Assembly (NCBI RefSeq): GCF_030816895.1
Contig: NZ_JAUSYL010000001.1
Coordinates: 3,100,001-3,164,000 of the forward strand
DNA from: Clavibacter sp. B3I6
GTDB taxonomy: Bacteria; Actinomycetota; Actinomycetes; Actinomycetales; Microbacteriaceae
Direction: 5' to 3'
DNA: 64,000 bases
Every line of letters starts with the position of its first letter. The first letter of the stretch is position 1. Position numbers and translations under genes: made by a program. The notes under the pieces are model-generated. The model made no database searches. It was not told the DNA's origin and saw nothing but the letters and a program-made list of their open reading frames with translations. Shown one piece after another: positions 8,205-16,391 of this stretch.

Positions 8205-8225
8205 GTTGAGCCCACTCGGCTCAAC
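8205..8225. promoter_or_regulatory. HAIR-like operator (HspR-binding type)
   Basis: GTTGAGC, seven bases, GCTCAAC: a perfect inverted repeat close to the HspR consensus CTTGAGT-N7-ACTCAAG. It lies in the hsp20 5' leader, between the promoter and the SD site. Confidence 0.65.
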
Positions 8226-8235
8226 TACGTCGACA

Positions 8236-8262
8236 TTAGCACTCCGAGCAGGCGAGTGCCAA
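8236..8262. promoter_or_regulatory. CIRCE element (HrcA operator) and hsp20 promoter
   Basis: TTAGCACTC, nine bases, GAGTGCCAA on the plus strand; only one base differs from the CIRCE consensus TTAGCACTC-N9-GAGTGCTAA. On the minus strand the same bases give a promoter TTGGCA-N16-GCTAAT for hsp20, so HrcA binding would block it. Confidence 0.85.
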
Positions 8263-8300
8263 GCCGTTCGCCGAGGGCGAATGTCACTCTCATCACCGGT

Positions 8301-8651
8301 TCAGGCGCGTCGACGGAGGTCGCGCTCCATGCGGCCGATGAGGGTCCATACCGCGCGCGAGAGGTCCGGGTGCTCCAGCGCGATCCCGCGCAGCAGCCGG
8401 TACTCGAAGCGCGCGACGACGCCCGGCGCGGTCGACGGATGGCGCACGCGCGCGAGCTCCTCCGCCAGCCCCGCGGCCTCGAGCGCGTCCTGGCGGAGGG
8501 TCGCCACCACGTGCTCGTCCACGGTGGGCAGCTCGGGGATGACCTCCCACGGGTCGTCCCCGTTCCGGCAGCGGTGCTCGATCACGGCGTCCAGCTCGTC
8601 GCGGGCCTCCTGGCGCAGCACCTCGAGGCTGGCGGGGAAGCGGGCGTGCAC
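8301..8651 (-). CDS. Hypothetical protein (116 aa)
   Basis: 116 residues, mostly helical by appearance, charged, without membrane segment or signal (LEVLRQEARDELDAVIEHRC). Starts GTG at 8649-8651 with GAGAGGAT upstream. Ends close to the hsp20 regulatory region and diverges from the SDR gene at 8815. No family recognised. Confidence 0.65.
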   Translation of the reverse strand: MHARFPASLEVLRQEARDELDAVIEHRCRNGDDPWEVIPELPTVDEHVVATLRQDALEAAGLAEELARVRHPSTAPGVVARFEYRLLRGIALEHPDLSRAVWTLIGRMERDLRRRA

Positions 8652-8724
8652 GGGCGGATCCTCTCGGGCGGTCGGGGTGGGGGACCCCGGCCTCGCGACC
8701 GGGTCCCCTTCACGCTACGTCATG

Positions 8725-8764
8725 CCCCGGACCGCCCCGGACCGCCTCGGACCGCCCCGGACGG
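8725..8764. repeat. Four tandem 10-bp repeats
   Basis: Unit CCCCGGACCG repeated four times (third copy CCTCGGACCG, last CCCCGGACGG), between the divergent genes at 8651 and 8815. The period is close to one helical turn, so it may be an operator array. Confidence 0.6.
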
Positions 8765-8814
8765 GGAGGCGGGACGCCGTGGGTAGCCTGGAGGCCCGGC
8801 CACCAGGAGGACCC

Positions 8815-9507
8815 ATGACCGACACCGCCCGCCCCGTCGCCCTCGTCACCGGGGCCACCCGCGGCATCGGCCGGGCGATCGCCGAGGACCTCGGCCGCAC
8901 CCATCGCGTCATCGTGCACGGGCGCGACCGGGACGCCGTCGACGCGCTCGCCGCCTCCCTCCCGGACGCCGTCGGCTGGGCGGCCGACCTCGCCGCGGGC
9001 GGGCTGGACGCATTCGTCCCCGCGCTCGACCGGCTCGACGTCCTCGTGCACTCGGCCGGCGTGATCGGCGGCGACGCCGTCGACCGCACGCCCGTCGAGG
9101 AGTGGCGGCGCGTGTTCGAGGTCAACGTCTTCGCGGTCGCCGAGGTCACGCGGATCCTCCTGCCCGCGCTCCGGGCGGCCGGCGGGCAGGTCGTGCTCGT
9201 CAACTCCGGATCCGGCTTCACGGCGAACCCCACGGGCGGCGTCTACGCGGGATCCAAGTTCGCCCTCCGCGCGCTCGGCGACGCCCTCCGCGAGGAGGAG
9301 CGTCCGCACGGCGTGCGCGTCTCGAGCGTGCACCCGGGCCGCGTCGCCACCGACATGCAGCGCGAGCTCCGCGCCAAGGAGGGCGGCGAGTACGACGCGG
9401 CGCGCTACCTCGAGCCCGCGTCCGTCGCGCGCGCCGTGCGCCTGGTCGTCGACCAGACCCGCGACGGCACGCTCGAGTCGGTGTCGCTGCGGCCGTTCGG
9501 GGGCTGA
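8815..9507 (+). CDS. SDR-family oxidoreductase
   Basis: 230 residues. Cofactor motif TGATRGIG, the NAG motif replaced by SAG (LVHSAGVIG), catalytic S in VNSGSG and Y-x-x-x-K as YAGSK. Classical SDR of about 230 residues, NADP preferred because of the Arg after the glycine motif. ATG 8815 has a perfect AGGAGG four bases upstream. Substrate unknown. A 10-bp tandem repeat lies about 50 bases upstream. Confidence 0.88.
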   Translation: MTDTARPVALVTGATRGIGRAIAEDLGRTHRVIVHGRDRDAVDALAASLPDAVGWAADLAAGGLDAFVPALDRLDVLVHSAGVIGGDAVDRTPVEEWRRVFEVNVFAVAEVTRILLPALRAAGGQVVLVNSGSGFTANPTGGVYAGSKFALRALGDALREEERPHGVRVSSVHPGRVATDMQRELRAKEGGEYDAARYLEPASVARAVRLVVDQTRDGTLESVSLRPFGG

Positions 9508-9525
9508 CCCGCCGGGCCGCGCCGA

Positions 9526-10695
9526 TCAGCGCCCGCGGAACGTCGCCCGGATGTCGTCGACGACGAGCCCCGGCTGCTCGAGCAGCGCGAAGTGCCCGCC
9601 GCGCGCGACCTCGCTGAACAGCACGAGGTCGGTGTACCGGCGCTCCGCCCAGCGGCGCGAGCGGCGCACGTACTCGCCCGGCATGATGCTGAGCCCCGTC
9701 GGGATGGTGATCGGCGCGTCGATCGTGCCCGGCGTCGCCCAGCCGACCTGCGCCGACTCCCAGTAGAAGCGCGCCGCGGAGGCCGCCGTGCCGGGCAGCC
9801 AGTACAGCATCACGTCGTCGATCATCTCGTCGAGCGCGAAGAGCGCCTCGGCGTCGCCGTGCTCGTCGTGGGACCCGCCGACGTCCTGGAACATCGCGTA
9901 GATCCACGCGGCGAGACCCGCGGGGGAGTCCTGCAGGCCGTACCCGACGGTCTGCGGCCGGGTCGACATCATCTGCGAGTAGCCGGACAGCTGCTGCCAG
10001 TAGTGCCCGGTCTCCGCCATCATCCGCCGCTCCTCGTCGGTGGCGTCGCGCATCTCGTCGTCCGTCGGCATGAAGGGCGCCATGTTGAGGTGGATCGCCC
10101 GGAGCCCGATCCCCTCCGCGGCCTCGAGGGCCGCGAGCTCGGACGTGACGGACGCTCCCAGGTCGCCGCCCTGCGCGTACCAGGCGTCGTAGCCGAGGCG
10201 GTGCATGAGCTCGGCCCACGCGCGGGCGGTGCGCCCGGCGCCCCAGCCCGTGCCCGTCGGCTTCCCGGAGAAGCCGAATCCGGGGAGGCTCGGGATCACG
10301 ACGTGGAAGGCGTCCTCCGCGGAGCCGCCGTGCGCCACCGGGTCGGTGAGCGGGCCGATGGCGTGCCGGAACTCCAGCACCGACCCCGGCCAGCCGTGGG
10401 TCAGCAGCAGCGGCCGCGCGCCGGGCTCGGGGGAGCGGACGTGCAGGAAGTGGATCCCCAGGCCGTCCACCTCGGTGATGTGCTGGCCCCAGCCGTTCAG
10501 CAGCGCCTCGGTCGGGCGCCAGTCGTAGCCGTCGGCCCAGCGCTCGACGAAGCGCCGCATGCGCGCGAGCTGCGGGCCCTGCCCGGTGTCGCCGACGGTC
10601 TCGGGCTCGGGCCAGCGGGTGGCGAGGAGGCGGCGGCGGAGGTCGTCGAGGTCGGCCTCGGGGACGTCGAGGCGGAAGGGGGTGATGGCGGACAT
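9526..10695 (-). CDS. Epoxide hydrolase (alpha/beta hydrolase with EHN domain)
   Basis: 389 residues. The N-terminal EHN domain (residues about 2-110; FRLDVPEADLDDLRRRL) precedes an alpha/beta-hydrolase core with oxyanion HGWPGS, nucleophile Asp in QGGDLGA, and catalytic His in RGGHFALLEQP. Family members open epoxides to diols, as juvenile-hormone or microsomal-type hydrolases do. ATG 10693-10695 with GGAG upstream. Divergent from a MarR regulator across a short intergenic region holding an inverted repeat, so it may be that regulator's target. Confidence 0.92.
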   Translation of the reverse strand: MSAITPFRLDVPEADLDDLRRRLLATRWPEPETVGDTGQGPQLARMRRFVERWADGYDWRPTEALLNGWGQHITEVDGLGIHFLHVRSPEPGARPLLLTHGWPGSVLEFRHAIGPLTDPVAHGGSAEDAFHVVIPSLPGFGFSGKPTGTGWGAGRTARAWAELMHRLGYDAWYAQGGDLGASVTSELAALEAAEGIGLRAIHLNMAPFMPTDDEMRDATDEERRMMAETGHYWQQLSGYSQMMSTRPQTVGYGLQDSPAGLAAWIYAMFQDVGGSHDEHGDAEALFALDEMIDDVMLYWLPGTAASAARFYWESAQVGWATPGTIDAPITIPTGLSIMPGEYVRRSRRWAERRYTDLVLFSEVARGGHFALLEQPGLVVDDIRATFRGR

Positions 10696-10743
10696 GCGCG
10701 GCTCCGATCGGGTGCTGATGCGCAGCAGGTGCGTGCGCTCAGA

Positions 10744-10766
10744 GATCATCTTCACATAAGACGATC
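10744..10766. promoter_or_regulatory. Inverted-repeat operator candidate for the MarR regulator
   Basis: GATCATCTT, five bases, AAGACGATC: arms match at 8 of 9 positions. It sits between the divergent epoxide hydrolase and marR-like genes, upstream of the latter's -10 box. Confidence 0.5.
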
Positions 10767-10775
10767 TGGGCGGGA

Positions 10776-10781
10776 TACGAT
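10776..10781 (+). promoter_or_regulatory. -10 box of the MarR-NmrA operon
   Basis: TACGAT six bases before the ATG at 10788; no SD site is present, so a leaderless transcript is likely. Confidence 0.5.
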
Positions 10782-10787
10782 CTCCCC

Positions 10788-11393
10788 ATGACCTCCTCCG
10801 CCGCCCCCGCCCCCCGGGCCGACGACCGCGCCGCCGACGACGCCACCGGCATCGACTGGGGATCGGGCGGCATCGAGACGCAGTTCGGCTGGTCCATCCA
10901 GGCCGTCTACCAGGGCTTCGCGCGCACGGCGCAGACCGCCGTGGCCGACGTGCCGGGCGGGCCGCGCGGCTACCAGGTGCTCGTCGCGATCACGACGGAG
11001 GAGGCCACCTCGCAGCTCGCGCTGGCGCAGCGCCTCGGCATCGACAAGACGCAGATGACCTACGTCATCGACGCGCTCGCCGACGGCGGCCTCGTCGAGC
11101 GGCAGCCGCACCCGCGGGACCGGCGCATCCGCCAGGTCGTGCCCACCGACGCCGGACGCGCCCTGCTCGAGACGGCCCGCGTGGCCCTCGGGGACGTCGA
11201 GGACGCCCTCATGCGCGACCTCGACCCCGACGAGCGCACGGCGCTCCGGCGGCTCCTCGCGCGCGTCGCCCTCGGCGCCGGCGACGCCGCCGCCTGCCTC
11301 CCCGACGGGCAGCCGATGGAGCAGCCCGTCGCCGCCCCCCACCGCTCGCGCCGACCGGCGCGCCGCACCCCCCGAGACGGAGACCACTCGTGA
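10788..11393 (+). CDS. MarR-family transcriptional regulator
   Basis: 201 residues. A winged helix-turn-helix spans about residues 55-125 (SQLALAQRLGIDKTQMTYVI, then wing HPRDRRIRQVVPTDAG), with dimerisation helices on both sides. The last 35 residues are Pro/Arg-rich and probably disordered. It likely represses its own operon and the divergent epoxide hydrolase. Its TGA overlaps the GTG of the NmrA-like gene by two bases (GTGA), so the two are translationally coupled. Confidence 0.88.
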   Translation: MTSSAAPAPRADDRAADDATGIDWGSGGIETQFGWSIQAVYQGFARTAQTAVADVPGGPRGYQVLVAITTEEATSQLALAQRLGIDKTQMTYVIDALADGGLVERQPHPRDRRIRQVVPTDAGRALLETARVALGDVEDALMRDLDPDERTALRRLLARVALGAGDAAACLPDGQPMEQPVAAPHRSRRPARRTPRDGDHS

Positions 11394-12349
11394 GCATCCC
11401 CACCCCCACCACCCCCGCATCCGGATCCCCGTCCGGCCCCGTCGTCGTCGCCGGCGCCACCGGCGACCTCGGCCGCCGCATCGTCCGCGAGCTCCTCGCC
11501 GCGGGCGCCCGCGTCCGCGTGCTCACCCGCCCGGGCAGCTCGGCCGCGGCGGAGGCGTGGGGCGAGGATCCCCGCGTCGAGGTCGTCGAGGCCGCCTACA
11601 CGGACCGCGCCGCGCTCATCCGCGCGGTCGCCGGCGCCCGCGTCGTCGTCTCCGCCGTGAGCGGCGCCCGCTCCGTGATCGTCGGGGCCCAGCGCGCGCT
11701 CCTCGCCGCGACCGTCGCGGCCGGCGTCCCGCGCTTCATCCCGTCCGACTACTCCTCGGACTACCGCCGCGTCACCCCCGGCAGCAACCGCAACTTCGAG
11801 CTGCGCCGCGAGTTCGCCGCCGACCTCGACGCCGCTCCCGTGCGCGTCACCTCCGTGCTCAACGGCGCGTTCGCCGACATGCTCACCGGCCAGGCCCCCA
11901 TCGTCCTGTTCGACCGGCACCGGGTCCTCTACTGGTCGTCCGCCGACCAGGTGCTCGACTTCACGACCAAGGACGACACCGCGCGCGTCACGGCGCTCGT
12001 CGCCCTCGACGACGACGCGCCCCGCGTGGTGGAGGTCGCCGGGGACCGGGTCACGGCGCGCGACCTCGCGCGGATCATGACGGAGATCACCGGCACGCCG
12101 TTCCAGCTGCAGTGGGCCGGCACCACGGGCGTCCTCGCCGCGGCGAGCAAGGCCATGCGCCGCGTCGCGCGGGACGAGCAGGAGACCTTCCCCGCCTGGC
12201 AGGGGATGCAGTACCTCGTGAGCATGTACAGCGGCGAGGCGGAGCTGCGGCACGTCGACCGCGAGCGGTTCGGCGACCTGTCGTGGACGGGCGTGCGCGA
12301 CGTGCTCGCCGCCCACGTCGCCGAGCGGGGGACCGCGCCGGCCGCGTAG
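11390..12349 (+). CDS. NmrA / isoflavone-reductase-like NAD(P)-binding protein
   Basis: 319 residues. Rossmann motif GATGDLGRRIVRELL near residue 22, followed by RVLTRPGS (NADP-type Arg) and a variable substrate half (IPSDYSSDYRR). These atypical SDRs lack the usual Y-x-x-x-K site and act as reductases or as redox sensors. Coupled by a four-base overlap to the MarR gene, so it is probably controlled by it. A nested hairpin terminator follows. Confidence 0.85.
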   Translation: MSIPTPTTPASGSPSGPVVVAGATGDLGRRIVRELLAAGARVRVLTRPGSSAAAEAWGEDPRVEVVEAAYTDRAALIRAVAGARVVVSAVSGARSVIVGAQRALLAATVAAGVPRFIPSDYSSDYRRVTPGSNRNFELRREFAADLDAAPVRVTSVLNGAFADMLTGQAPIVLFDRHRVLYWSSADQVLDFTTKDDTARVTALVALDDDAPRVVEVAGDRVTARDLARIMTEITGTPFQLQWAGTTGVLAAASKAMRRVARDEQETFPAWQGMQYLVSMYSGEAELRHVDRERFGDLSWTGVRDVLAAHVAERGTAPAA

Positions 12350-12373
12350 GCGTCGCCGGGGCAGGGAGGGGAA

Positions 12374-12411
12374 GCGGCCGGGGGTCGCGGACGCGCGACG
12401 CGCCCGGCCGC
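12374..12411 (+). terminator. Nested hairpin terminator after the NmrA-like gene
   Basis: Outer arms GCGGCCGGG (12374-12382) and CCCGGCCGC (12403-12411) enclose an inner GTCGCG/CGCGAC hairpin. Confidence 0.6.
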
Positions 12412-12486
12412 CCCGTCCCGAGGCCACGGCTCGCTGGGTGCCGCGTCCAGGCGGCGGTGGTCGGATGGCTCCGCGCCACGAGCGCC

Positions 12487-12510
12487 GCGGGCGGCCGTCC
12501 GACCGCCCGC
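12487..12510. promoter_or_regulatory. Inverted repeat in the leader of the MDR reductase gene
   Basis: GCGGGCGG and CCGCCCGC flank an eight-base loop and end ten bases before the AAGGAG site of the gene at 12531. It could be an operator or mRNA hairpin affecting initiation. Confidence 0.35.
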
Positions 12511-12530
12511 ACCCCGAGCGAAGGAGACCC

Positions 12531-13550
12531 ATGACCGCACGCAGCATCCAGTGGCAGCTGGCGAGGCGCCCCACCGGCGAGCCGACCCCCGACGACGTCC
12601 GCCGCGTCGAGGTCGACCTCCCCGACCTGCGGGACGGCGAGGTCCGGGTCGAGAACGAGTACATCTCCGTCGACCCCTACATGCGCGGCCGCATGAACGA
12701 CGTCCCCTCCTACATCCCGCCCTTCGGCCTCGACGAGGCCATGACCGGATCCGCGGTGGGCCGCGTCGTCGAGTCCCGCTCCGACGACCTCGCCGTCGGC
12801 ACGCTCGTCAGCCACAGCCTCGGCTGGCGCGACGTCGCCCAGGGCCAGGCGGGCGCGTTCCGCCCCGTCCCCGAGATCCCCGGCGTGGCGTCGTCTGCCC
12901 ACCTCGGCGTGCTGGGCCTCACGGGCCTCACCGCCTACGTCGGCCTCGCCCGCATCGCCTCCATCCGCGAGGGCGACGTCGTGTTCGTCTCCGGCGCGGC
13001 CGGGGCCGTGGGGTCCATGGTCGGCCAGATCGCCCGGCTCCTCGGCGCCTCGCGCGTCGTCGGCAGCGCCGGATCCGCGGAGAAGGTCGAGCGCCTCACG
13101 TCGCACCTCGGCTTCGACGCCGCGTTCGACTACCACGGCGGCGACCTCGAGGGGAAGCTCGCGGAGGCGGCGCCCGACGGCATCGACCTCTACTTCGACA
13201 ACGTCGGCGGCGACCACCTCTCGGCCGCGCTCGGCGCCCTGCGCGACGGCGGCCGCGTCGCCAACTGCGGCTCGATCTCGACCTACAACTCCACGGGCGA
13301 GGAGGTCGCGATCCGCAACACGGGCCGCATCGTCACGCGCGGCCTCACGCTCCGCGGCTTCACCCTCGGCAACCACCAGGACCTCGCGCCGGAGTTCGCC
13401 GCGAAGATGGGCCCGTGGCTCGCCGAGGGCCGCATCAGGGCCGACGAGACCGTGATCGACGGCATCGACCGCGCGTTCGACGCCTTCACGGGCCTCATGC
13501 GCGGCGAGAACGTCGGGAAGATGGTCGTGCGGACCCGCGCCTCCGCCTGA
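12531..13550 (+). CDS. NADP-dependent MDR oxidoreductase (curcumin/LTB4 reductase type)
   Basis: 339 residues. Zinc-free medium-chain dehydrogenase: VDPYMRGRMND near the N-terminus, the nucleotide-binding SGAAGAVGSMVGQIA, and YFDNVGG are hallmarks of the leukotriene B4 12-hydroxydehydrogenase/CurA group, which reduces alpha,beta-unsaturated ketones with NADPH. ATG 12531 with AAGGAG upstream. The 3' end overlaps the convergent YihY gene by 56 bases. Confidence 0.92.
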   Translation: MTARSIQWQLARRPTGEPTPDDVRRVEVDLPDLRDGEVRVENEYISVDPYMRGRMNDVPSYIPPFGLDEAMTGSAVGRVVESRSDDLAVGTLVSHSLGWRDVAQGQAGAFRPVPEIPGVASSAHLGVLGLTGLTAYVGLARIASIREGDVVFVSGAAGAVGSMVGQIARLLGASRVVGSAGSAEKVERLTSHLGFDAAFDYHGGDLEGKLAEAAPDGIDLYFDNVGGDHLSAALGALRDGGRVANCGSISTYNSTGEEVAIRNTGRIVTRGLTLRGFTLGNHQDLAPEFAAKMGPWLAEGRIRADETVIDGIDRAFDAFTGLMRGENVGKMVVRTRASA

Positions 13551-14682
13551 CCCGCACCTCCCGCGCGTCGTCCTCGGGGAGCGTCGGCGGCGCGTCCGCC
13601 CGGCGCTCCTCGCGGGCGTCGTCCGCGCTCCCGACCCGCGCCTCGCGCAGCCGCCGCCCCTCGTCCTCGAGGAGGGCCCGGCGGCGCGCGAGCCGCTCGG
13701 CCCGCGTCGTGTCGCGCACCGGCAGCCGCAGCGCCTGCTCCGCGGCGATGCCCGCCTGCAGCTGCCGGGCGCGGAGGATCTCCACGTCGAGCTCGCCGCC
13801 GAGGACGAGCGACAGGTTCCCGATGTAGAGCCAGAGCAGCAGCACGATCACCGCGCCGAGGACCCCGTAGGTCGACTCGTAGCTCGCGATGGTGGTCACG
13901 TACGCGACGAACCCGGCGGTGCCGAGCCCCCACGCGACGATGGCCACGAGGCTGCCCCAGGTGAGCAGGTCCACGCGACGGCGCCGCAGGTTCGGGGTCG
14001 CGGCGTACAGGACGCCGATGATCCCCGTGAGCAGCACCACGAGCAGCGGCCACTTGACGACGGCCCACACCACGAGGGTCGTGTCCCCGAGCCCGAGGTG
14101 CTGGCCGAGCGCCCGGGCCCCCTCGTCCGTGAGCAGCAGCATGCCCACCATCACGACGCTGACGACGAGCAGCGCGATCGTCACCAGGAGCATCAGCGCC
14201 CGGTACTTCACGAGCGGCCGGCCCTCCTCGGTCTCCTGGACGCGGTTCATGGCGCGCCCGAACGCGGTGACGTAGGCGGCCGACGTCCACAGGGCGCCGA
14301 GCGCGCTGATGCCGAACGCGAGCCCGGAGCGCGGCCCGTCGGCGAGCTGCTCGACCGGGTCGCGGATCACGTCGACCGCGGGGTCGCCGAGCACGGCCGT
14401 GAGGACCCGGAACACGCCCTCGACGCCGGCGCGCGTGTCGCCGACCAGGCCGATGAGGCTGAGCACCGCGACCGCGGCGGGGATGAGCGAGAGCGTGGAG
14501 TAGAAGGTGAGGCTCGCGGCCGCGTCGATGCCGCGGTGCTTCATGAAGCCGTAGACCGCGCGTCGACAGGCGTACCAGCCGAGCTCCCGGCCGATGGGCT
14601 GGCGCCGGTGGAGGGCCGCCTCGACGAGCGCGTCCTGCGGGTCCGCGTCGTCGGGGTCGGAGCGGGTCGCGCGGTGGGGCAT
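13495..14682 (-). CDS. YihY/BrkB-family inner membrane protein
   Basis: 395 residues. About six transmembrane helices between residues 50 and 310, with the family motifs AAASLTFYSTLSLIPA, GDPAVDVI and YGVLGAVIVLLLWLYI. The last 85 residues are Arg-rich and cytoplasmic (LARRRALLEDEGRRLREAR). The old name ribonuclease BN is a mis-assignment; the actual role is unknown. The C-terminal tail is encoded antisense to the end of the MDR gene for 56 bases. Divergent from the CYTH-CHAD gene. Confidence 0.9.
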   Translation of the reverse strand: MPHRATRSDPDDADPQDALVEAALHRRQPIGRELGWYACRRAVYGFMKHRGIDAAASLTFYSTLSLIPAAVAVLSLIGLVGDTRAGVEGVFRVLTAVLGDPAVDVIRDPVEQLADGPRSGLAFGISALGALWTSAAYVTAFGRAMNRVQETEEGRPLVKYRALMLLVTIALLVVSVVMVGMLLLTDEGARALGQHLGLGDTTLVVWAVVKWPLLVVLLTGIIGVLYAATPNLRRRRVDLLTWGSLVAIVAWGLGTAGFVAYVTTIASYESTYGVLGAVIVLLLWLYIGNLSLVLGGELDVEILRARQLQAGIAAEQALRLPVRDTTRAERLARRRALLEDEGRRLREARVGSADDAREERRADAPPTLPEDDAREVRVRRRRGSARPSSRRSRRA

Positions 14683-14752
14683 GCCCGCCAGTCTGACCCA
14701 CGCCCACCGCCCGGCCGCCCCGGCGGCGAGGCGCGCCCGCCCCGACGGCTAG

Positions 14753-14772
14753 GCGCACCCGCCCGGGTGCGC
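14753..14772. promoter_or_regulatory. Palindrome between yihY-like and CYTH-CHAD genes
   Basis: GCGCACCC, four bases, GGGTGCGC: a perfect 8-bp inverted repeat 14 bases before the CYTH-CHAD start. Candidate operator for a dimeric regulator. Confidence 0.4.
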
Positions 14773-14785
14773 TACACAGGGAGGC

Positions 14786-16369
14786 ATGGTGCACACGGAG
14801 TCCGTCGAGATCGAGCGCAAGTACGACGTCCCCGAGGGGGTGCCCGTCCCGGCCTTCGCCGGCATCGAGGGGATCGCCGAGGCGCGGCCCGCGGAGCCCG
14901 TCACCCTGGTGGCCGTGTACCTCGACACCGCGGACCACGCGCTCGCCGCCCGCCGCATGATCCTCCGCCGCCGCGAGGGCGGGCACGACGCGGGCTGGCA
15001 CGTGAAGCTCCCGGCCGACGGCGGCGAGGGCCGCACGGAGCTCGGCTGGCCCCTCGCGGACGGCGACGACGGCGACGGCGCCGTGCCGCCCGCCGTGCTC
15101 GACGCGGTGGCCGTGCACGTGCGCGGCCGCGAGCTCACGCCGCTCGCGCGCCTCGAGACCGTGCGCACCGTCGTCACGCTGCACGACGCGGACGGCCGCG
15201 CGGTCGCGGAGTTCGCGGACGACCGGGTCACCGGATCCGACGTGCGCGGCGGCATCGTGCGCGCCTGGCACGAGTGGGAGGTGGAGCTGCTGCCCGACGC
15301 GCCCGCGAAGCGCAAGCAGCGCACCGCGCTCCTCGACCGGATCGAGCAGCACGTCCTCGACGCGGGCGGCCGCCCCTCCGACAGCGCGTCCAAGCTCGCC
15401 CGCGCGCTCGGTGCCGACGCGCTCGGCCGGCAGGCGCCCGCGGGTCCCGCGCTGCCGGATCCCGCCGCGCTCACGAAGGACGGCCCCGCCTCCGACGTCG
15501 CCCGGGCGGTCCTCGCCCGCGGCGTCCGCGACCTCGTCGCCGCCGACCCGCACGTCCGCGCGGACGAGCACGACTCCGTCCACCGGATGCGCGTCGCCGT
15601 CCGCCGGCTCCGCAGCGCCCTGCGCACCCACCAGGACGTCATCGACCCCGCGGCCACGGCCCCGATCCGCGCCGAGCTCACGGCGCTCGGCACCGTGCTC
15701 GGCGAGGCCCGCGACATGGAGGTGCTGCGCGACCGCGTCGTCTGGTCGGTCGTCGAGCACGACACGGCGACCGTGCCCGACCACGTGGGCGACGCCCTGC
15801 ACGACGTCCTCGACGAGCGCTACCACCAGGCCCGCGAGCGCGTCGTCCGGGCGCTCTCGTCCGCGCGCTACGTCCAGCTGCTCGACTCCCTCGACGCCCT
15901 GGTGCAGGATCCGCCGCTCACGCACGACGCCAGCGCCCCCGCGGGTCCCGCCCTGCACCGCGCGCTCCGCCGCGACGCCGAGCGCGTCGGCCGCCGCGCC
16001 GCCATCGCGCAGGAGGCGGTCGGCGAGACCGCGCGCATCGAGGCGCTGCACGAGGTCCGCAAGGCCGCGAAGCGCCTCCGCTACGCGGCCGAGGAGGTCA
16101 GCGGGCGCACGGTCGCGGTCCTCGGGCGGAAGACCCTGCGGCTCGCGACGGCCGCCGAGGAGGTGCACGACGAGCTCGGGGAGCACCGCGACGGCATCGC
16201 CATGCAGCGCGTCCTCCGCGAGGAGGCGCAGCGCCTGGCGGCCCGCGGCGAGGACTCCTTCGCGCTCGGCGTGCTGCACGAGGCCGAGCGGCTGCGCACC
16301 GAGTCCGCCCTGTGGCGGGCGCAGCGCGCGCTCGAGCGCCTGCTCGCCACCGCCGTCCCGGGAGCGTGA
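14786..16369 (+). CDS. CYTH and CHAD domain-containing protein
   Basis: 527 residues. An N-terminal CYTH domain (about 5-200) has EIERKYDV (E-x-E-x-K), RRRE and WHVKLP, the triphosphate- and metal-binding strands of the tunnel fold. The C-terminal CHAD domain (about 230-520) has conserved His/Arg helices (VHRMRVAVRRLRSALRTH and LHEVRKAAKRLRYAAE). CYTH binds triphosphates and CHAD binds polyphosphate, so a role in (poly)phosphate metabolism is likely. ATG 14786 with AGGGAGG upstream. Confidence 0.92.
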   Translation: MVHTESVEIERKYDVPEGVPVPAFAGIEGIAEARPAEPVTLVAVYLDTADHALAARRMILRRREGGHDAGWHVKLPADGGEGRTELGWPLADGDDGDGAVPPAVLDAVAVHVRGRELTPLARLETVRTVVTLHDADGRAVAEFADDRVTGSDVRGGIVRAWHEWEVELLPDAPAKRKQRTALLDRIEQHVLDAGGRPSDSASKLARALGADALGRQAPAGPALPDPAALTKDGPASDVARAVLARGVRDLVAADPHVRADEHDSVHRMRVAVRRLRSALRTHQDVIDPAATAPIRAELTALGTVLGEARDMEVLRDRVVWSVVEHDTATVPDHVGDALHDVLDERYHQARERVVRALSSARYVQLLDSLDALVQDPPLTHDASAPAGPALHRALRRDAERVGRRAAIAQEAVGETARIEALHEVRKAAKRLRYAAEEVSGRTVAVLGRKTLRLATAAEEVHDELGEHRDGIAMQRVLREEAQRLAARGEDSFALGVLHEAERLRTESALWRAQRALERLLATAVPGA

Positions 16370-16379
16370 GGGCGGCTCG

Positions 16380-16385
16380 TAGACT
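16380..16385 (+). promoter_or_regulatory. -10 box of the carboxylesterase gene
   Basis: TAGACT exactly six bases before the GTG at 16392, without an SD site; leaderless pattern. Confidence 0.5.
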
Positions 16386-16391
16386 CGTCAG

